In this document: positions 7,508 to 16,577 of the stretch, one piece after another
Layout: each line of letters begins with the position of its first letter
How positions within the stretch are numbered: the first letter of the stretch is position 1
Source: Desulfobacteraceae bacterium
Lineage (GTDB): Bacteria; Desulfobacterota; DSM-4660; Desulfatiglandales; Desulfatiglandaceae
Length of the DNA stretch: 42,264 nucleotides
NCBI GenBank assembly: GCA_016844935.1
Contig: JAERTK010000322.1
Span: 1-42,264, forward strand
Direction of reading: 5' to 3'
The notes under the pieces: model-generated
Seen by the model: only the letters and a program-made list of their open reading frames with translations
Database searches by the model: none
Told to the model about the DNA's origin: nothing
Program-made: the position numbers and the translations under genes

Positions 7508-8308
7508 ATGGTTAGCATCATTATTTCTTTTTATGAAAGGCTGGATCATTTGAAGTGCTGCCTTGAATCACTGTCGTTGTGCGCAAGCGCTTTTGATGAG
7601 GTGGTTGTAGCAGATGACGGATCTTCCCCCAAAACGGTTGAGGCCTTTAGAGAGCACATAAAAAGATACGATTTCCCCATAACCCACGCATGGCAGCCCA
7701 ATGAAGGGTTTCGTCTTGCGGCTTCTCGAAACAATGGCATTCGACAAGCCCGTGGGGACTACCTGATCTTCCTTGATTGTGATTTCCTGGTGTTACCGGA
7801 TACCATAGCTGAACATTTGCAGGCAGCAAGACCCGGTAAAGCTGTGGCCGGAGGGTTTAAGTACCTGGATGAACCGTCAACCACGGAAATCCTGAAGTCC
7901 TCCGTTACCATAAGTCTTTTAAGAAAACTGGATGGAGAAATGTCCAATCGAGAAATCCTTAAAAGACATCGCAGAACCATAAAGCGCACAATCCTGATAC
8001 GATTGCGCCTGAAAAACCCAAAAAGTCAGAGCCTGGGCAGCCATTACTCCATTCACAAAAAAGACCTGGAACGGATAAACGGTTATGATGAAAATTTTGT
8101 AGGATGGGGTGGTGAAGATGAAGACTTGGGCATCCGTCTGGTTCGGGCCGGCATTCATTGCCGTTCGGCCGTCCGATACGCCAAAGTCCTGCATCTGTGG
8201 CACCCGCCGGCCATCGCGGATCGACGTTGGCAGGAGGGCCCCAATATCCAATATTTTAATCGAGAAGAAATTCCGGTTTTCTGCAAAAACGGCCTGAAAA
8301 AACCATGA
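7508..8308 (+). CDS. Family 2 glycosyltransferase with galactosyltransferase-type C-terminus
   Basis: A 266-residue GT2 enzyme. The N-terminus is VSIIISFYERLDHL with VVADDGSS at about 36-43. LIFLDCDFLV at about 91-100 supplies the DxD (DCD). GYDENFVGWGGEDEDLGIRL at about 193-212 matches the Glyco_transf_7C galactosyltransferase/chondroitin-synthase type acceptor domain. It is expected to add a hexose or hexosamine to the glycan started by its operon partners. It ends 8 nt from the convergent O-antigen ligase gene. Confidence 0.88.
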   Translation: MVSIIISFYERLDHLKCCLESLSLCASAFDEVVVADDGSSPKTVEAFREHIKRYDFPITHAWQPNEGFRLAASRNNGIRQARGDYLIFLDCDFLVLPDTIAEHLQAARPGKAVAGGFKYLDEPSTTEILKSSVTISLLRKLDGEMSNREILKRHRRTIKRTILIRLRLKNPKSQSLGSHYSIHKKDLERINGYDENFVGWGGEDEDLGIRLVRAGIHCRSAVRYAKVLHLWHPPAIADRRWQEGPNIQYFNREEIPVFCKNGLKKP

Positions 8309-8316
8309 CCTGATGG

Positions 8317-9699
8317 TTATGACCCTTCACGGAGGGCATCGGGCTGGGTCTGGTTCAGTTTCCATACGATGGTGATCATGGCGAGAATGGTAAAAAGGGC
8401 CACTTCCGTCAGGTGCGTGAAAATGGGATCCAGGGATCCCTTGACCAGGAACATGACAAAGGCCGCCGTTACACAATGACCCCACCCCTTTAAAAAAGCA
8501 TTCTTTCCATGCCGCATGGTTTTCCAGCACATCTTCCCCGCAACGAACCACAGGTAGAGAAAAAACAGCAGCCCCACAAGCCCCATTCGCACCCCGATAA
8601 TTAAGAACATATTGTGAGGACGTTTAAAAAGATACTCGACGATTCCAGATTCTTTCGGGGATCCAGCATCTGTCCCGGAATTCTTTGAAAGCTGCTCTTC
8701 ATATGCCTTCAGATGCGGAAACCTTTGCGCCCACTCATCCATCCTGTACTTTTTCGGAAGCCGCGCATTGTAGGCTTTCGGATCAATCACTTTTCGATTT
8801 TGAAAGGTCTTTATGCCGAAACCTGTTCCGAATATGGGATAATCCTTTATAATTTCACAGGAAATATAGGCAATGCTGATCCGATGAAGAATGCTGGCCT
8901 TCCCGCTGATCTTGGATTCAGTTAAAAAAAACCTGTCTTTCATGGGGGTGATGCAGATAATAAGCACAAATAGAACAACGAATGCCAGCAACACCTTCTT
9001 GTATTTTGAAAGCAGAATGACCGCCACCATTGCCATGGCCACAAAATTGCTTCTCGACTGGGTCAGCACCGTAACCAACAGCAATACCAGCAGGCAAAAT
9101 GCAAAAAGACTGCGATACGGCCAACTTCGCCCTTTCTCCGCCAGGTGATGAACTGAAAGGATGGCCGCAAAGAGGGTAATGACGCCCATCAGATTGGTGG
9201 GGTTCTGAACAAACCGAACACCAAACCGTGCTGAGTCTTCATTTTCTCCCAGAATCAGATACTCATAACCCAGGGCCCCCACACAGAATACCGTCGCCGA
9301 GATGATAATGATCCACGACAACCACTCGAGCCGCTTCTCTGAATTAAATACATTAATCAGCACGTAATAGAGCATCAGGTATTTCAACAGATGGGAATAG
9401 AAATCATGAAGGCTGTTTTCCTGATCCAGGGCAAAAAAGAGCCCCAGACCGGCCCAAAAGGTAAACAGTATGAGGGGCAGGGAAAGGGGGGATTTAAAGG
9501 AAAATGGGACTTTTCCGGCGGCCAGCCCCAGAACAACCAGGAAGACCGAAAGATAGAAGCTGATCTCCTGAATGCTCGTGGTATGGGGAAAGGGGTTAAA
9601 AAATATGAAAATCCCCATCAGGCATATTAGGCCTCCGCTCAGTACCTTCGAAAAAGTGAACCGGGTTGAATTATTTTCAGGTATGTTGACCACCGTCAT
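8317..9699 (-). CDS. waaL: O-antigen ligase family protein (WaaL/Wzy_C type)
   Basis: A 460-residue inner-membrane protein with about 11-12 hydrophobic segments. It shows the Wzy_C signature TQSRSNFVAMAMV at about 213-225, a large periplasmic loop (about 290-365), and then a PHNMFLIIGVRMG segment. The His in this last region is typical of the WaaL/Wzy active loop. These proteins transfer undecaprenyl-linked glycan to lipid A-core, or polymerise it, in the periplasm. Its start overlaps the stop of the upstream WaaE-like gene by 4 nt (ATGA), so the two are translated together. A Wzy polymerase is the main alternative. Confidence 0.85.
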   Translation of the reverse strand: MTVVNIPENNSTRFTFSKVLSGGLICLMGIFIFFNPFPHTTSIQEISFYLSVFLVVLGLAAGKVPFSFKSPLSLPLILFTFWAGLGLFFALDQENSLHDFYSHLLKYLMLYYVLINVFNSEKRLEWLSWIIIISATVFCVGALGYEYLILGENEDSARFGVRFVQNPTNLMGVITLFAAILSVHHLAEKGRSWPYRSLFAFCLLVLLLVTVLTQSRSNFVAMAMVAVILLSKYKKVLLAFVVLFVLIICITPMKDRFFLTESKISGKASILHRISIAYISCEIIKDYPIFGTGFGIKTFQNRKVIDPKAYNARLPKKYRMDEWAQRFPHLKAYEEQLSKNSGTDAGSPKESGIVEYLFKRPHNMFLIIGVRMGLVGLLFFLYLWFVAGKMCWKTMRHGKNAFLKGWGHCVTAAFVMFLVKGSLDPIFTHLTEVALFTILAMITIVWKLNQTQPDALREGS

Positions 9700-10487
9700 A
9701 CTTTCGGTCTCCCGACCGGTTGGATGCCTTTTTCAATTTCCCTGAGTTTCACGTACCGGACAAACATGGCGTAAGCGTCGGAATAGGCGATGATGAAACC
9801 GGCCAGGCCATCCATAAACCCTCTCTTCACCAGGTAGACCTCCAGGAATTTGAAAAAGGGGCGGGAAAACAGAAGCATGAGACGAAAGCGCTTTCCCCGG
9901 TCGTACATGTCTCTTGCAAGCAGGGTGGAAAAATCGTTAATGGTTTTCAATTGTCCCGAAATCACCCCCCCATAGGGGTAATGATAGAGATCCCGTTTAA
10001 GATCCCCCGCATGCCCGTCGATCTCCATCCGTTCATGGACCCTTCCGCCCACCCAGCGCCCTTTTTCCCGCCTGAAAAGTCTTAATTGGCGGTCCGGGTA
10101 ATACCCGCTGTGATTGATCCAGCGCCCCTGGTAAAAAGAGAGCCGGGGGATCCGGTAGCCGTCCAGAGCGTCCGGCTTGGCTATTTCGGTCGATATTTCA
10201 TCACTCAATGCTTTTGAAACCGCTTCATCCGCATCAAGACTCAAAACCCAATCCGTTTCCGCCTTTGAAAGCGCATAATTCTTCTGAGCCGCGTATCCCG
10301 GCCACTCCCTTTGAAAAATCCGGTCCGTGTATGCCTTTGCAATTTCAACGGTCCCGTCCGTACTCATGGAATCCACCACAATAATGTCCTGGACCCATTT
10401 CAGGCTATCCAAACACCGTTTGATGTTTTTTTCTTCATTGTGGCAGATGATACAAGCGGATAGCCGGTTTTGCAGGGGCTGCCCCAT
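9696..10487 (-). CDS. WaaE/KdtX-like LPS core glycosyltransferase (GT2)
   Basis: A 263-residue GT2 enzyme with SACIICHNEEKNI at about 10-22, IIVVDSMSTDGT at 35-46, and the DxD LDADEA at 84-89. REWPGYAAQKNYAL (60-73) and a basic, amphipathic C-terminus are typical of the WaaE/KdtX beta-1,4-glucosyltransferase group, which adds glucose to the inner LPS core. The start follows GGGAG. It is coupled to the O-antigen ligase gene, fitting a job in core completion before ligation. The subfamily is likely; the exact sugar is not provable here. Confidence 0.86.
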   Translation of the reverse strand: MGQPLQNRLSACIICHNEEKNIKRCLDSLKWVQDIIVVDSMSTDGTVEIAKAYTDRIFQREWPGYAAQKNYALSKAETDWVLSLDADEAVSKALSDEISTEIAKPDALDGYRIPRLSFYQGRWINHSGYYPDRQLRLFRREKGRWVGGRVHERMEIDGHAGDLKRDLYHYPYGGVISGQLKTINDFSTLLARDMYDRGKRFRLMLLFSRPFFKFLEVYLVKRGFMDGLAGFIIAYSDAYAMFVRYVKLREIEKGIQPVGRPKV

Positions 10488-10517
10488 GGGTTTTCTCCCG
10501 AACTACATTTTATCCTG

Positions 10518-11627
10518 CTAAAACTGCCAGCCGATGGTGAACGTCCAGGATTGGTCATATTTTTCCTTGCCGTCCGCCGGCTGGTTGGTCCAATCGTAAT
10601 CGAATTGAAAGGCGCTGAAAAGGTGTGACACCAGGGGAACGCGAATCCCTGTTCGTGTCCGGGCGATCCAATTCCCGGCGTTTTCAATATCATAGAGAAT
10701 ATCGTCGTGGTGAAACACCTGAAACAGCTTCTGGAAAAACCACATGTCAAAGTCCAGCACCCAGTAAGCTGAAAAATACTGCCGCTCGTCAGCGCCGCCG
10801 AAATTTTTCATCTTTTTAGTATATTTTTCGTAGGTGTAACCCGGCCCCAGCTTGAGGGAAAGATTCTTCTGATTTGAATGCCAGATCTGATACCCGGGCC
10901 CCACAGCCGCGTTGGCCCGCAGATCCAAAGACTGGAATTTGTCCATCTGGGCGACAGCCCCGCCCCAAAGGAACCATTTCTTGGTCAGAAACCGTTCATA
11001 GGTACCCGACCCCAGCCCCTGGTCCTTGCTCAACTTGTCCTTGTTAAACTCTTTTTTGTAATACGCATAAAATTTCAAGACATGGGGCATCTTAAAAATC
11101 TTCAGGTTACCGATGAAGCTGTATTTTTCAGTATTGGTATTCCCGGTCTCCTTGCTGGCCCCGGCGTTCACATTACCGGTGTAATCCCAGGTGGCTGGAG
11201 GCTTTGGCCGTTCCATTGTCTTGACCTGTGCCAGTTTCAGGGGCGGCGGCGGTGCACCTTCTTCGGGCTTTAACACCAGGTCCCCGGACTGGGAGGTGGT
11301 CAATTTGCCTGTTGCGGTTTTATCATCCCCCAGGGATACCTCCATGGGCTCGTCGGTGGTGAGCTTTGCCACCTGATCCCAGCTGATGTTGATTTTTCCT
11401 GCATAGCTGGTTTTAAACACCAGCTTCCCCTGGCTCAAGGAAACCACCGTTCCTTGAATGCGATCGCCGTTTTTCATAACCACTTCATCCGCCTGGCACG
11501 GATTTGCCGTCTGCAACAGCAGAACTGCGGCAACGAGAACAAATAAACCCTTTAGGATATAATATTTTGTAAGCGCTTTCCGCCCGCCTGATACCGATTC
11601 TTTGGAGTTATGGCAACATTTCATCAT
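10518..11627 (-). CDS. DUF481 outer-membrane protein (YdiY-like)
   Basis: About 369 residues. The N-terminus is basic, then hydrophobic (LKGLFVLVAAVLLLQT), ending in a signal-peptidase-like site (NPCQADE). A small beta domain follows (MKNGDRIQGTVVSLSQGKLVFKT, an SM/LSm-like fold also seen in YdiY relatives). The C-terminal half is a DUF481 beta-barrel (GNVNAGASKETGNTNTEKYS, alternating aromatic strands) ending in WQF, the terminal Phe expected of an outer-membrane barrel. I chose the ATG at 11627 with GGGGAG upstream. An ATG at 11675 is open but would lie only about 9 nt from the start of the transcript made by the near-perfect promoter at 11691-11719. Function is unknown. It is 30 nt upstream of the WaaE-like gene. 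Confidence 0.85.
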   Translation of the reverse strand: MMKCCHNSKESVSGGRKALTKYYILKGLFVLVAAVLLLQTANPCQADEVVMKNGDRIQGTVVSLSQGKLVFKTSYAGKINISWDQVAKLTTDEPMEVSLGDDKTATGKLTTSQSGDLVLKPEEGAPPPPLKLAQVKTMERPKPPATWDYTGNVNAGASKETGNTNTEKYSFIGNLKIFKMPHVLKFYAYYKKEFNKDKLSKDQGLGSGTYERFLTKKWFLWGGAVAQMDKFQSLDLRANAAVGPGYQIWHSNQKNLSLKLGPGYTYEKYTKKMKNFGGADERQYFSAYWVLDFDMWFFQKLFQVFHHDDILYDIENAGNWIARTRTGIRVPLVSHLFSAFQFDYDWTNQPADGKEKYDQSWTFTIGWQF

Positions 11628-11690
11628 CAAATCAATTCTCCCCTGCTGTATTGCTGAAACAAAGAAATCACTCATCCCAATTTTTTCGCG

Positions 11691-11719
11691 ATTATAGGAA
11701 AACGATTTATGGGTGTCAA
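11691..11719 (-). promoter_or_regulatory. Near-perfect sigma70 promoter of the DUF481 gene
   Basis: Read on the minus strand: TTGACA (11719-11714), 17-nt spacer, TATAAT (11696-11691). Both hexamers are full consensus with ideal spacing. It should drive the DUF481 gene and possibly the WaaE-like and ligase genes behind it. Confidence 0.85.
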
Positions 11720-11768
11720 CATACCCTTACAGGCAAATCCAATGGGAGAACAGGAACGGAAAAGCGCG

Positions 11769-11798
11769 TTGAAAAAAGACTTCTGCTTGTGCTAAACT
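11769..11798 (+). promoter_or_regulatory. Putative promoter of the DUF4139 gene
   Basis: TTGAAA (11769-11774), 18-nt spacer, TAACT-like box TAAACT (11793-11798), preceded by TGC as an extended -10. AAGGAG follows at 11821-11826, 7 nt before the ATG at 11834. It is divergent from the DUF481 promoter. Confidence 0.55.
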
Positions 11799-11833
11799 TT
11801 AAATAGGGAATTTTTCAAGAAAGGAGTGAAATC

Positions 11834-13912
11834 ATGAAGCAACACAAGCAGTCTCTATGGACCCTATTTTTTATGGCCTGTTTCTTCCTTCAAATGCCTG
11901 CCGCCGGCGCCGCTGGGATGGACCGGGAAATGGGCACTCAGGCGGAAAGGTTGCCTTTAAAAAAAGTGGCTTTGTTCAACACCGGTGTGGGTTATTTTCA
12001 GCTTCAAGGAACCATTCCCCCTGGAAAAGGCTGCCACCTCTATGTAAAACGAGACCAGATGAACGATTTACTCAAAAGCCTTACCGTGATCAATTTAAAT
12101 GGCGGGCAGGTCAGCAGCATCACTTATGACAATTCCAAAACCGCAGGCCAGAAACTGGATGAATTCAATTTTCACCTGCAGAAGGGACAGGGACTGCCCC
12201 AGATCCTCAGGCAGCTTCAAGGGAGTGAAGTGGCTGTGTTGAGCGGTAACACGTCTGTAACAGGAACCATCATGGGGGTAGAAAAACGCAATACCCAGAC
12301 TGAAAAGTGGATGGTACCGCGGTTTTTTCTAACCATCATGGTCTCAAACAGTCAACTGCGCACTTTCGACACCAGTGAAATCACCGGAATAAAACTGCTT
12401 GACGAAAAGCTCAATAAAGACCTGGGCCGATATCTCTCCATCCTGTTTCAAAAGCATCAAAAGGATGGAAAAACCGTGACCATAACACCCACAGGAGAGG
12501 GGCCCCAGGAACTTCTGGTGAGCTATATTACGGAAGTACCGGTATGGAAAGCCACCTACCGTATTGTGGTTCCGGAGTCAAAAAAAGAAGACAAACCTTT
12601 CCTGCAAGGGTGGGCCATCGTCGACAATGTGAGCGGGGAAGACTGGCAAGGCGTGCAGCTTTCCCTGGTGAGCGGCTTGCCCGTCTCATTTATCCAGGAA
12701 CTTTATGCACCCCGATTTAAAAAACGCCCCGAACTCAAGATGGATGATGAAGATGCTGTAGCCCCGACGGTACCTGAAGCTGTCGTGAGCGAAAACCGAA
12801 TGTTGATGGCAGCGCCTGAAAGTCCCAGGGCCAGCGCCGGAACCATCCGTAAAAAGGCCGTGGCCCGAAAATATTCCAAAGAGCTGGACATGGGACGAAG
12901 CATACGGGAATTGAAGGCTCGAACCGTCACCCGGGAAGTGGGCGACATGTTTGAATACCGGATCGACCACCCCGTCACCATAGAACAAAATCGTTCGGCC
13001 CTGGTTCCCATTGTTTCAAAAAACATCGAAGGCCGGGCCGTGGATCTGTACAACGAAAAAACTCGAAAACAAAATCCACTGGCAGGTGTCAAGCTCAAGA
13101 ATACCACGGGGCTCACCCTCGAAGGGGGTCCCTTGACCGTGTTCAAGGGAGGAACCTATGCGGGGGAAGCCTTCATGGAGAGCCTCAAACCGGATGAACA
13201 GCGCTACATCACCTATGCGGTTGACCTGGGCCTCCATGTGAACACAAAAAAAGGAAGTACCACCGAACCGGTGGACCGGGTGGTGATCAACCGAGGGCTC
13301 ATGCGCCTGCACAGGGGGATCATTGAAACCAAGGCCTACACCCTCAACAACAAGAACGCCCATTCAAAAACCGTGGTCATCGAACACCCCTACCACAGCA
13401 ACTGGAAATTGTTGCACCCGAAAAAACCCCTTGAGACCACCGATAATTATCTCCGTTTTAAGGTTGAGGTGCCCGGCGGCACCCAGACCGCCTTTACGGT
13501 TAAGGAAATCAGAGACGTATGGGAAAGCATCGCCATCAGCAACCTGACCCCTGACAACATCCTCATCTTTGCCCGCCAAAAATACCTGGACCATAAAACC
13601 CTCAAACAGATGGAAAAGATGGTTGCCGTCAAAGCCGAATTGGCCCGCATTGAAAATGAATTGAAAACCGTTAGAGGGGAAAGGCAACAGATATTCAGCG
13701 ACCAGAAAAGGCTCCGCGCAAACCTCAAGGGTCTGGGTCAGACCGCTGAAGAAAAAGGGCTTCGAAGCCGCTACATCCAGCAGCTTGGCAACCAGGAAAC
13801 CCGGCTGGGAGAAATCGAACAGCGGGAAAAATCCCTTAAAACCCAGCAGAAGACTCAGAAAAGAGCCCTTGAGGCCCTCATCGCCTCCCTGAGCCAGGAT
13901 TTAAGGATCTGA
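11834..13912 (+). CDS. Secreted DUF4139 domain protein
   Basis: A 692-residue protein with a signal peptide (SLWTLFFMACFFLQMPAAGA, cleavage around residues 26-28). The N-terminal part has KKVALFNTGVGYFQLQGTI and DLLKSLTVINL, the pattern of DUF4139-type proteins. The middle has VSYITEVPVWKATYRIVV and GWAIVDNVSGEDWQGVQLSLVSG, the DUF4139 beta core. The last 100 residues form a long charged coiled coil. In most relatives ('mucoidy inhibitor A' annotations) the coiled coil lies in the N-terminal half, so its C-terminal position here is notable. It probably acts in the periplasm or at the outer membrane; the role is unknown. A single-gene unit, it ends 4 nt from the convergent transglycosylase gene. 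Confidence 0.85.
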   Translation: MKQHKQSLWTLFFMACFFLQMPAAGAAGMDREMGTQAERLPLKKVALFNTGVGYFQLQGTIPPGKGCHLYVKRDQMNDLLKSLTVINLNGGQVSSITYDNSKTAGQKLDEFNFHLQKGQGLPQILRQLQGSEVAVLSGNTSVTGTIMGVEKRNTQTEKWMVPRFFLTIMVSNSQLRTFDTSEITGIKLLDEKLNKDLGRYLSILFQKHQKDGKTVTITPTGEGPQELLVSYITEVPVWKATYRIVVPESKKEDKPFLQGWAIVDNVSGEDWQGVQLSLVSGLPVSFIQELYAPRFKKRPELKMDDEDAVAPTVPEAVVSENRMLMAAPESPRASAGTIRKKAVARKYSKELDMGRSIRELKARTVTREVGDMFEYRIDHPVTIEQNRSALVPIVSKNIEGRAVDLYNEKTRKQNPLAGVKLKNTTGLTLEGGPLTVFKGGTYAGEAFMESLKPDEQRYITYAVDLGLHVNTKKGSTTEPVDRVVINRGLMRLHRGIIETKAYTLNNKNAHSKTVVIEHPYHSNWKLLHPKKPLETTDNYLRFKVEVPGGTQTAFTVKEIRDVWESIAISNLTPDNILIFARQKYLDHKTLKQMEKMVAVKAELARIENELKTVRGERQQIFSDQKRLRANLKGLGQTAEEKGLRSRYIQQLGNQETRLGEIEQREKSLKTQQKTQKRALEALIASLSQDLRI

Positions 13913-13916
13913 GAAA

Positions 13917-15053
13917 TCAATCTCCGGGATGGACAACCAGCGTTTGTCCCGGTTGAATGGGATCTCGCGAATTTATGCGATTCCAGATGATCAATGCCGT
14001 GACCGGGACGTTGTGGCGGCGCGCGATGGTGGAGAGGTTGTCTCCCGGTTTCACCACATAGATGCGGCCTTTGCGGTCTTTGGCATAGGCTTTCAGCAAT
14101 CTGGAAAACCGCCTTTGAAAACCCGAAAGCGACCCTTTCGGGATGAGGAGTTCATGCTCCCCTTTTGCTAGGTAGTGCCCCCTTATTTCCGGGTTGAGGT
14201 CCTTGATCACCTTAAAACGGGTCTTTGCCGCCTTTGCCACGACATTAATGGGGGTTTCAAAGGTACATTTCACCCGAACCCGGTCAAAGGAAAGAAGCGG
14301 ATAACGGTCTTTTTCCGTTAGATTGAACCCGTACTTTTCCGGGTCCGAAAAAATAAGTTTGATGGCCAGAATACGAAACAGGAAATGCTGCGTTTCAAGG
14401 GGAAGATAGAGATCGTAATAATTCATGGTGTCCTGCGCCAATATCTCGCCCAAAAGGCCCTTTTCTCCCATGTTGTAGGCGGCCGCAGCCAGGGTCCATG
14501 ACCCCAGTTCCCGGTGAAGGGTTTTGAAATAGCGGGCAGCAGCCCGTGTGGATGCAAACAGGTTCCGTCTCTGGTCGATCCGATCGTTAATGACAAGACT
14601 ATATTTTCGCCCGGTGGCCCTCACGAACTGCCAGAACCCGATGGCACCCCGGCTGGAACCCGCATGGGGTCTCAGGGCGCTTTCGGCGACGGCCACGTAC
14701 TTTAAGTCATCGGGCAGCCCGTTTTTCTTAAGAATCTTTTCCATATGGGGCAGATAACGACCCGCCCGTTTCAACCAGAGGATTACCTGGGGCCGGTTCC
14801 AGAGGGCCAGCAACAGTTCCCGCTCGAACCGGTGTCTCACATCCGGATTGTTCATGGGGACCGGTTCACCGCAGAAATTCTGGCCGGGGGGAATTTTCAG
14901 TGATTCCACCAGGTCGGGAATCCGGGCCGGCTCAATGGTTTTCGCATCTGCAACCTCCCCCAACAAAACCATCACACCCATGACGCACAGGGCAAGCCAT
15001 TTCGCACAATTTCCGCCTTTATGTTCCATACCACCCCTACAGTTCACGGACAT
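13917..15053 (-). CDS. mltD: Membrane-bound lytic transglycosylase D-like protein with LysM
   Basis: 378 residues. The N-terminus is a signal sequence (CAKWLALCVMGVMVLLGEVADA). The SLT domain spans about 95-240: LKYVAVAESALRPHAGSSRGAIGFWQF contains the catalytic Glu124 and the GxxQF-type motif, and AAAAYNMGEKGL follows. One LysM domain near the C-terminus (YVVKPGDNLSTIARRHNVP... IQPGQTLVV, about 332-376) binds peptidoglycan. It cleaves murein glycan strands with 1,6-anhydro product formation. MltD of E. coli has two LysM units, so this is a shorter version. The start overlaps the 3' end of the flavin reductase gene by 17 nt; a second ATG at 15026, behind AGGGG, gives a cleaner signal peptide and is equally likely. 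Confidence 0.9.
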   Translation of the reverse strand: MSVNCRGGMEHKGGNCAKWLALCVMGVMVLLGEVADAKTIEPARIPDLVESLKIPPGQNFCGEPVPMNNPDVRHRFERELLLALWNRPQVILWLKRAGRYLPHMEKILKKNGLPDDLKYVAVAESALRPHAGSSRGAIGFWQFVRATGRKYSLVINDRIDQRRNLFASTRAAARYFKTLHRELGSWTLAAAAYNMGEKGLLGEILAQDTMNYYDLYLPLETQHFLFRILAIKLIFSDPEKYGFNLTEKDRYPLLSFDRVRVKCTFETPINVVAKAAKTRFKVIKDLNPEIRGHYLAKGEHELLIPKGSLSGFQRRFSRLLKAYAKDRKGRIYVVKPGDNLSTIARRHNVPVTALIIWNRINSRDPIQPGQTLVVHPGD

Positions 15054-16509
15054 TTCCCTCTTCCCCGCACGCTCTGCCTTTCAGATGAAAAAAAAACTTG
15101 AGTCCCGTCTTGACTTTACGGGAAAAAATCTTTGGTGAAAGGTAGGCACCGGCCACCCGTTTGTTGATCTCCCCGAGGGTCGGGTAAGGATGGACGGCGG
15201 AAGCCAGGGTGGAAAGCTTCACCTTTCCATTCAGGACGGCAACCCATTCATTCAACAGTTCCCCCGCCTTGGGCCCGAGGATTTGAACCCCTATGGGCTT
15301 TTCGTCCGGCCCCAGAATCATTTTGATTTTTCCAACGCCCCCCCCTTCAGCGAGACTCCTGTCGTTGTCTTTAAAAGCCTCCACAAAAACCGAATATTGA
15401 ACCCCGGCTGCCCTGGCCTCCTTTTCATTCATCCCCACACCGGCAAGCTCCGGATCCGTATAGGTACACCATGGCAAAAGTGTATAATCGGTTTTCCTGG
15501 GAAGATGAAAAATGGCGTTCCCCACCACAATACCCCCTTCGTAACCGGCGGCGTGAGTGAACTGAAAGGTGCCGGTCACATCACCTGCCGCAAAAATGTG
15601 TTTCTGAACAGTTCGCAGCCGAGCATCCACTTTGATACCTTTGCGGTCCCGTTCAATGCCGATGCCATAAAGATTAAGGCCTTCTACATTGGGACTGCGG
15701 CCCATGGCAACGAGAATCTGTTCGGCCCTGAGGGAATTGATTTTTCCTGCGCTATCTTTGAAACGGACTTCCCTGCGACTCCCCAAATCTTTCACGTCAA
15801 TAATGGACGTATTTAAATAGAAGGTAATGCCTTCCGCCGCAAGGACCTGCATGACCCCTTCGGCCATATCCCTGTCTTCCCTGCTCAGGATCTGGGCACC
15901 CCGCTGAACTACGAATACGGCTGTTCCGAGGCGGGAGAACGCCTGGGCCATCTCCACCGCAATGGGTCCTGCGCCCAGAATAATCATGGATTCAGGAAGA
16001 CGCTCCAGGGAAAAAATTTCCCTGTTGGTCAGATAGGGGGTCTTCTCCAGACCTTCGATGGGAGGGACCCCCGGTGACGAACCGGTGGCAATGACCCAGT
16101 TTTTTGCGGAAACAGTCTGCCCGTTCAATTGAACGCTGTGTTCATCAGAGAAGGTGGGGTCGCCGAATGCCACTTTGGCGCCAAGGCTGCAGAATCTTTC
16201 CTCCGAATCGTGTTTCTGGATGGTTGAGACCACCGATTGAATTCTCTCTCGGACCCTTTTAAAATCCACTGCCGGCATTTCCACGGGCGGGAGCCCGAAC
16301 GACTGAGCATTTCTCATGGTATGGTACACTTGGGCTGTTCGAATCAGTGTTTTGCTGGGCACACATCCGAAATGAAGACAATCACCCCCCAGCTTTCCCT
16401 CTTTTTCCACCAGGAGCGTTTTCGCACCCAACTGCGCCGCACCGGAAGCCACTGTCAGACCCGCCGCGCCCCCACCGACAATACCCATATCATAGTCGTA
16501 GGTCGCCAT
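15037..16509 (-). CDS. FAD-dependent pyridine nucleotide-disulfide oxidoreductase (MerA/Lpd-like)
   Basis: A 490-residue class I flavin disulfide reductase. It has an FAD-binding GIVGGGAAGL (about 9-18), the redox-active pair CLHFGC (Cys44 and Cys49), and the NAD(P) site ILGAGPIAVEMA (about 178-189). A second FAD motif is HIFAAGDVTG, and the C-terminal dimerisation domain carries the His/Glu dyad HPYPTLGE. The family includes dihydrolipoyl dehydrogenase and mercuric reductase. The pattern fits the 'mercuric reductase-like' group lacking a C-terminal vicinal Cys pair, so mercury reduction is unlikely. No 2-oxo-acid dehydrogenase genes are nearby. GGAAGGAG precedes the ATG. Its substrate is unknown. 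Confidence 0.88.
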   Translation of the reverse strand: MATYDYDMGIVGGGAAGLTVASGAAQLGAKTLLVEKEGKLGGDCLHFGCVPSKTLIRTAQVYHTMRNAQSFGLPPVEMPAVDFKRVRERIQSVVSTIQKHDSEERFCSLGAKVAFGDPTFSDEHSVQLNGQTVSAKNWVIATGSSPGVPPIEGLEKTPYLTNREIFSLERLPESMIILGAGPIAVEMAQAFSRLGTAVFVVQRGAQILSREDRDMAEGVMQVLAAEGITFYLNTSIIDVKDLGSRREVRFKDSAGKINSLRAEQILVAMGRSPNVEGLNLYGIGIERDRKGIKVDARLRTVQKHIFAAGDVTGTFQFTHAAGYEGGIVVGNAIFHLPRKTDYTLLPWCTYTDPELAGVGMNEKEARAAGVQYSVFVEAFKDNDRSLAEGGGVGKIKMILGPDEKPIGVQILGPKAGELLNEWVAVLNGKVKLSTLASAVHPYPTLGEINKRVAGAYLSPKIFSRKVKTGLKFFFHLKGRACGEEGNVREL

Positions 16510-16577
16510 GGTTGTTCTCCTTCCTTAAAGTCGGTGTTTTTTCGCACGTGCATGCACAACCAACATGAAAAACGGTG

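Noticed and set aside
8427..8446. Short repeated GGGATCCA units in the ligase gene
   Set aside because: The repeat is a few codons of coding sequence; too short to be a structural repeat.
15190..15816. A 208-codon frame antisense to the flavin reductase
   Set aside because: The reductase carries intact FAD, NAD and CLHFGC motifs; the antisense frame has no support.
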